A DNA stretch of 64,000 bases, taken from Gemmatimonadota bacterium. GTDB lineage: Bacteria; Latescibacterota; UBA2968; GCA-2709665. Shown here in pieces: positions 60,882 to 64,000 of the stretch. The notes beneath the pieces are model-generated. The model worked only from the letters and a program-made list of their open reading frames with translations. It did no database searches and was not told where the DNA came from. Each line of letters opens with the position of its first letter. Within the stretch, counting starts at the first letter, position 1. Position numbers and translations under genes: made by a program. The stretch spans positions 110,989 to 174,988 of the forward strand of contig JAPPFJ010000024.1 of NCBI GenBank assembly GCA_028877215.1. Reading direction: 5' to 3'.

Positions 60882-62411
60882 ATGGCTCATACGCTGAAAC
60901 GACTGACGATCGCTATATTCGGCTTTCTCGTCTCCGCCTGCACCCTCGCGCCGCGTTCAGCGCCGCCGGTTGCGGAATCTGTTGCGGAGTTGACCGACGA
61001 GTCCGACGGAGGTGAACTTGCAGGATCAATTCGGCGTCGCGAATGGTGGAAGACGTTTGCCGATCCGGCCCTGGACAGGATTATCGAAGGTGTACTGGCA
61101 TCGAACTTTGACCTGTCCGCCGCGGTCGCTCGCGTCGAACAGGCAAGAGCGCGGGCACGCATCGCCAGGGCGCCCCTGTTCCCTTCGATTCAGCCGACAG
61201 CCGGCGTCAACGAGTTCGACGCACCCACGAACGCGGGTATCGGCGCCCAACTGGACGAACTGGGCGTCGGTTCGGCAGCGGGAGGCGTGCCGGGAATCGT
61301 CCTCCCTGATCGACTCGGGCTGACGACTTACACGGTCGGCGTGGAATTCGCGTATGAACTGGACTTCTGGGGCCGGAACCGGAACGACGGTCTAGCCGCG
61401 GGAGCCGAGCGCCTTGCATCCGAATCGGACTATCTGACCGCCAGGTTGGCCGTTCTGGCCGAAACCGTCCGGACTTACCTTGAAATCGTCAACCTGCGGC
61501 GCCAGCAGACGCTGGCAACGGAAATAGCAGAGGTCTCCCGCCAAAGGGAGTCGCTTGCGGAGTCCCGTTACAACCGTGGGCTGACCGACGTGAGCGGCCT
61601 CCACAGGGCGCGGCAGGATGCACGCGGCGCGCAGGCCGAATTGCCGCAGATTGATGCCCTGCTGGCCAATGCGGAGGGGCGGCTACGGGTGCTTATGGGA
61701 GACCACCGCGTAGACCTCGCCAGATTGCTGTCCGATTCACTGGCCGGCAACGCAGCGCCGCAACCGGTTCCGCCGGGCATTCCAACCCGTCTCCTGACGC
61801 AGCGCCCCGACGTCGTCGCGGCAAAACAGCGGCTGGAAGCCGCCCGATACCAGGTTGGCGCCCGCCGCGCGGACCTGGCGCCGAGGCTGTCCCTTCACGG
61901 ATCCATCGGGTTGCAGAGTACCGAATCAAGCGAGTGGTTCAACCCGGAGCAATGGTTCCGGAATCTGAGCATGAACCTGCTGGGACCCGTATTCCAGGGA
62001 ACTCGGCTTCAAGCCAATCTCGCTCTTGCGAAAGCCGGATTGAAAGGTGCAGTCGCGGCCTACGGGAGATCCGTGATCACCGCCGTCAACGAGGTCGAGG
62101 CCGCCCTTTCCGGGCTGGAAGCCAGCCGCCGGCGTCATTCGCTGCTGACCTCTCGATCGAAAACGGCCCAAGCTGAAAAGGATTTGCAGGAGCAACGGTA
62201 TGTTTCGGGTGTGGTTGACTATAAGGCTTTGCTGACCGCGATGCAGGTCCGGCTGAACGCCGAGTCCTTGCTTGCAGCGTCGGAACGCGATCTGGGTCTG
62301 GCCCGGCTTGCCCTGCACCGGGCGCTGGGCGGCGCATGGGCCCCAGACGCCCGCCAGGCCTTCGGGCCGGAACCGCCGGGCCGGAGCATCTCCCGACCAC
62401 CGAAGGAGTAG
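60882..62411 (+). CDS. Outer-membrane efflux lipoprotein (OprM/NodT family)
   Basis: A 509-residue TolC-type outer-membrane channel. The ATG at 60882 begins MAHTLKRLTIAIFGFLVSACTLAP, a signal peptide with lipobox VSAC. WWKTFADPALDRIIEGVLASNFDLSAAVARVEQARA, YELDFWGRNRND and LLTQRPDVVAAKQRLEAARYQVGARRADLAPRLSLHGSIG are typical OprM-like features, and a second outer-membrane-efflux repeat follows. The 47 residues added by the track are upstream noise. It starts a three-gene RND efflux operon; the adaptor ATG is six bases after its stop. Confidence 0.93.
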   Translation: MAHTLKRLTIAIFGFLVSACTLAPRSAPPVAESVAELTDESDGGELAGSIRRREWWKTFADPALDRIIEGVLASNFDLSAAVARVEQARARARIARAPLFPSIQPTAGVNEFDAPTNAGIGAQLDELGVGSAAGGVPGIVLPDRLGLTTYTVGVEFAYELDFWGRNRNDGLAAGAERLASESDYLTARLAVLAETVRTYLEIVNLRRQQTLATEIAEVSRQRESLAESRYNRGLTDVSGLHRARQDARGAQAELPQIDALLANAEGRLRVLMGDHRVDLARLLSDSLAGNAAPQPVPPGIPTRLLTQRPDVVAAKQRLEAARYQVGARRADLAPRLSLHGSIGLQSTESSEWFNPEQWFRNLSMNLLGPVFQGTRLQANLALAKAGLKGAVAAYGRSVITAVNEVEAALSGLEASRRRHSLLTSRSKTAQAEKDLQEQRYVSGVVDYKALLTAMQVRLNAESLLAASERDLGLARLALHRALGGAWAPDARQAFGPEPPGRSISRPPKE

Positions 62412-62417
62412 AACGTC

Positions 62418-63629
62418 ATGTCCCGCATATCCAGCATTCTGATTTCCGTCGCCATTGTCGTGTTTTCGGTGGGTCTGGCTGTCCTTCTGGTTTCACTGGC
62501 GCCCGAACCGACGCAGACCGAACAACCTCCCCAGATACCGTTCGTGCAGACGGGTCGGGTTATGGCCGGGTCCGGGCCCATACCGATTTTCGGGGCCGGC
62601 ACGGTGCGTCCCGGAGCGGAGGTCGATATCGTTCCTCAAGAGGGCGGCAGGGTCGTCTGGGTCGATCCGGGATTCAAGAGCGGCGGGCGGGTAACGGCGG
62701 GACAACCCATGTTCCGAATCGAAGACGTCCATTATCAATTCAGGGTGCAGGAAGCGGAAGCCAATCTCGCGGCCAGCCGGGTGGCACTGCTCAGGGAGCA
62801 GGAACAGGCTTCGATCGCCCGTTCACAGTACGATCTTTATGCCCGAGAACAGCGGGAGGGGGCGTCCTCGTCCGAAACGAATCCGCTCACATTGAGAGAG
62901 CCGCAGTTGAACGCGGCGAGGGCCGCGCTGAGTCGCGACGAGGCCAGGCTCGCCGACGCCAGGCTCGCTCTTTCCAGAACCCGGATCACCGCGCCGTTCA
63001 ACGGCCTGGTGCGCGAGGAATCCGTGGACCTGGGACGGATCGTCAGCCCCGGCCAGCCGGTGGGCCGGCTGTTCGCGGCCGACGCGGTGGAAGTGGTTGT
63101 ACCCCTGCCCGACGGCGCCGCCGCACTAATCCCGGATCTGTGGCGTCTGAAGGCGGGTGACGGCGATCGGGGCGCGGCAGTACGGGTCGTCGCCCGGCAC
63201 GGCGATGCGCAATACGAATGGGAAGGATACGTGGATCGAGCCGAAGCAGCCCTTGACGAGCAATCGCGCACCATCGACGTCATCGTGTGCGTACCGGATC
63301 CGTTTTCCACGGGCGTCCCCGCGAACGGGAACGTCAGCCCCGGCGGTCATCCGCCGCTATTGGTCGGCAAGTTTGTCCTGGTGGAAATCGAGGGCCTGGC
63401 TCTGGAGGGCTATTTCAGGGTACCGCGGGCATCGCTGAGGCCCGGCAACGAGGTCTGGATGGTGAAAGGCGGCGTTGTGAACATTGTTCCGGTCCGGGTT
63501 CTGCAGCGTTCCGACGATGAAGCGTACGTGACGGGCTCGCTGGAACACGGTCTGGCGGTGATCACCGGCGGAATCCACTTCGCCACGGAGGGAATGTCCG
63601 TCCAGACGGAGACTGACGAGTCGCCATGA
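62418..63629 (+). CDS. RND efflux periplasmic adaptor
   Basis: A 403-residue membrane-fusion protein. One N-terminal membrane anchor (ISSILISVAIVVFSVGLAVLLVSL), a biotinyl-lipoyl-like half motif (GAGTVRPGAEVDIVPQEGGRVVWVDPGFKSGGRVTAGQPMFRIE), an alpha-hairpin (residues about 110-185), then the returning lipoyl half (TRITAPFNGLVREESVDLGRIVSPGQPVGRL) and beta-barrel. It bridges the inner-membrane pump and the outer-membrane channel. Its stop overlaps the pump gene start by four bases. Confidence 0.93.
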   Translation: MSRISSILISVAIVVFSVGLAVLLVSLAPEPTQTEQPPQIPFVQTGRVMAGSGPIPIFGAGTVRPGAEVDIVPQEGGRVVWVDPGFKSGGRVTAGQPMFRIEDVHYQFRVQEAEANLAASRVALLREQEQASIARSQYDLYAREQREGASSSETNPLTLREPQLNAARAALSRDEARLADARLALSRTRITAPFNGLVREESVDLGRIVSPGQPVGRLFAADAVEVVVPLPDGAAALIPDLWRLKAGDGDRGAAVRVVARHGDAQYEWEGYVDRAEAALDEQSRTIDVIVCVPDPFSTGVPANGNVSPGGHPPLLVGKFVLVEIEGLALEGYFRVPRASLRPGNEVWMVKGGVVNIVPVRVLQRSDDEAYVTGSLEHGLAVITGGIHFATEGMSVQTETDESP

Positions 63630-64000
63630 GCACGAACGACAACATCGACAGCGAACGGCCCGGGCCGATCGCCTACATGGCCGGCAACAGCATCGCGGCC
63701 AATCTGTTGATGTGGGCCATCGTCGCCGCAGGGCTGGTTTCGCTGACCGGAATCGATCGGGAAGCGTGGCCCACCACACCCTTCTACCACATTGAAGTGT
63801 CGATGGCCTATCCCGGCGCCACGCCTGAGGAGATCGAGGAGTCGATCGTCGTCAAGATCGAGGATCAGGTCAGCGGGCTGGACGACGTGAAGGCGGTCAA
63901 GTCCGTAGCGGCCCCGGGCATCGCGTCCGTGCGGGTTCAAATGGATTCCGGCACGGACATGGTCCAGGCACTGAACGATATCGAGTCCGCGGTCAATCGC
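63626..64000 (+). CDS. RND efflux pump, N-terminal fragment
   Basis: The first 125 codons of an AcrB/CusA-type inner-membrane pump, cut by the right edge. IAYMAGNSIAANLLMWAIVAAGLVSLTGIDREAWPTTPFYHIEVSMAYPGATPEEIEESIVVKIEDQVSGLDDVKAVKS is the standard N-terminus: first membrane helix then the porter-domain YPGA-P-EE motif. It overlaps the adaptor stop (ATGA). Substrate cannot be told from the part shown. Confidence 0.92.
   Translation, partial: MSTNDNIDSERPGPIAYMAGNSIAANLLMWAIVAAGLVSLTGIDREAWPTTPFYHIEVSMAYPGATPEEIEESIVVKIEDQVSGLDDVKAVKSVAAPGIASVRVQMDSGTDMVQALNDIESAVNR

Noticed and set aside
1-64000. CRISPR arrays, rRNA, tRNA and transposase genes
   Set aside because: No regularly spaced short repeats, no rRNA core sequences, no cloverleaf and no transposase or integrase ORF were seen. 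The R1 and R2 elements have no coding capacity.

Overview
This window is a high-GC bacterial chromosome segment with long single-strand operons. It carries TonB-dependent uptake, RND efflux, lipoproteins, a heparinase-like enzyme with a sodium:solute symporter, an HpcH/HpaI-type aldolase and a reducing type I PKS. That set suits an uncultivated marine or host-associated Gram-negative lineage such as Latescibacterota or Poribacteria. The taxonomic guess comes from gene content only and is weak.

Region 1 (1-23,900, almost all minus strand) is a contiguous bioenergetic block. Read in the direction of transcription it runs nuoA-CD-E-F-G-H-J-K-L-M, then a complete Mrp-type cation/proton antiporter set (mrpE-F-G, a DUF4040/MbhDE-like gene, mrpB-C-D and two more MrpD-like subunits with one small membrane protein), then nuoN, then atpZ-atpI-atpB-atpE-atpF-atpH-atpA (cut by the window edge). 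nuoB and nuoI are absent from their normal positions. A consensus sigma70 promoter and a strong nested stem-loop lie ahead of nuoA.

Region 2 (24,100-35,300) is mixed accessory sequence: a GNAT acetyltransferase, a zinc alcohol dehydrogenase, an unknown barrel-like protein, a two-gene DUF1828 locus with a promoter overlapped by an inverted-repeat operator, a STAS protein, an NCS2 permease fused to a degenerate anti-sigma-kinase-like domain, and a minus-strand cluster (hydrolase, rhodanese, surE, aldolase). Region 3 (35,300-45,900) is a reducing PKS (KS-AT-DH-cMT-ER-KR-ACP-KS). It is broken by an in-frame amber codon ahead of a catalytically dead AT remnant and is followed by a free-standing ACP. 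Region 4 (46,000-50,300) has a three-repeat DUF4377-like lipoprotein and a TonB-dependent receptor.

Region 5 (50,400-54,900) holds an ADP-ribosylglycohydrolase and a tandem pair of tryptophanyl-tRNA synthetase genes. The downstream one is a short paralog that has lost KMSKS. Each TrpRS gene is preceded by its own Trp-rich leader peptide (both contain Trp-Arg-Trp) and an intrinsic terminator, so both look controlled by tryptophan attenuation. The leader ahead of the canonical trpS has a full set of alternative stems. hemB follows. Region 6 (55,400-64,000) has a secreted unknown protein, the heparinase-like enzyme, an SSS symporter and the start of an RND efflux operon.

Two dispersed repeat families with terminal inverted repeats occur at gene borders: R1 (about 147 bp, three copies, one shortened) and R2 (about 165 bp, two full copies and one fragment). 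One R1 copy supplies the stop codon of an antiporter gene, and one R2 copy overlaps the 5' end of a hydrolase ORF. The best candidates for something undescribed are the doubly attenuated TrpRS/TrpRS-like pair and the DUF1828 two-gene locus.
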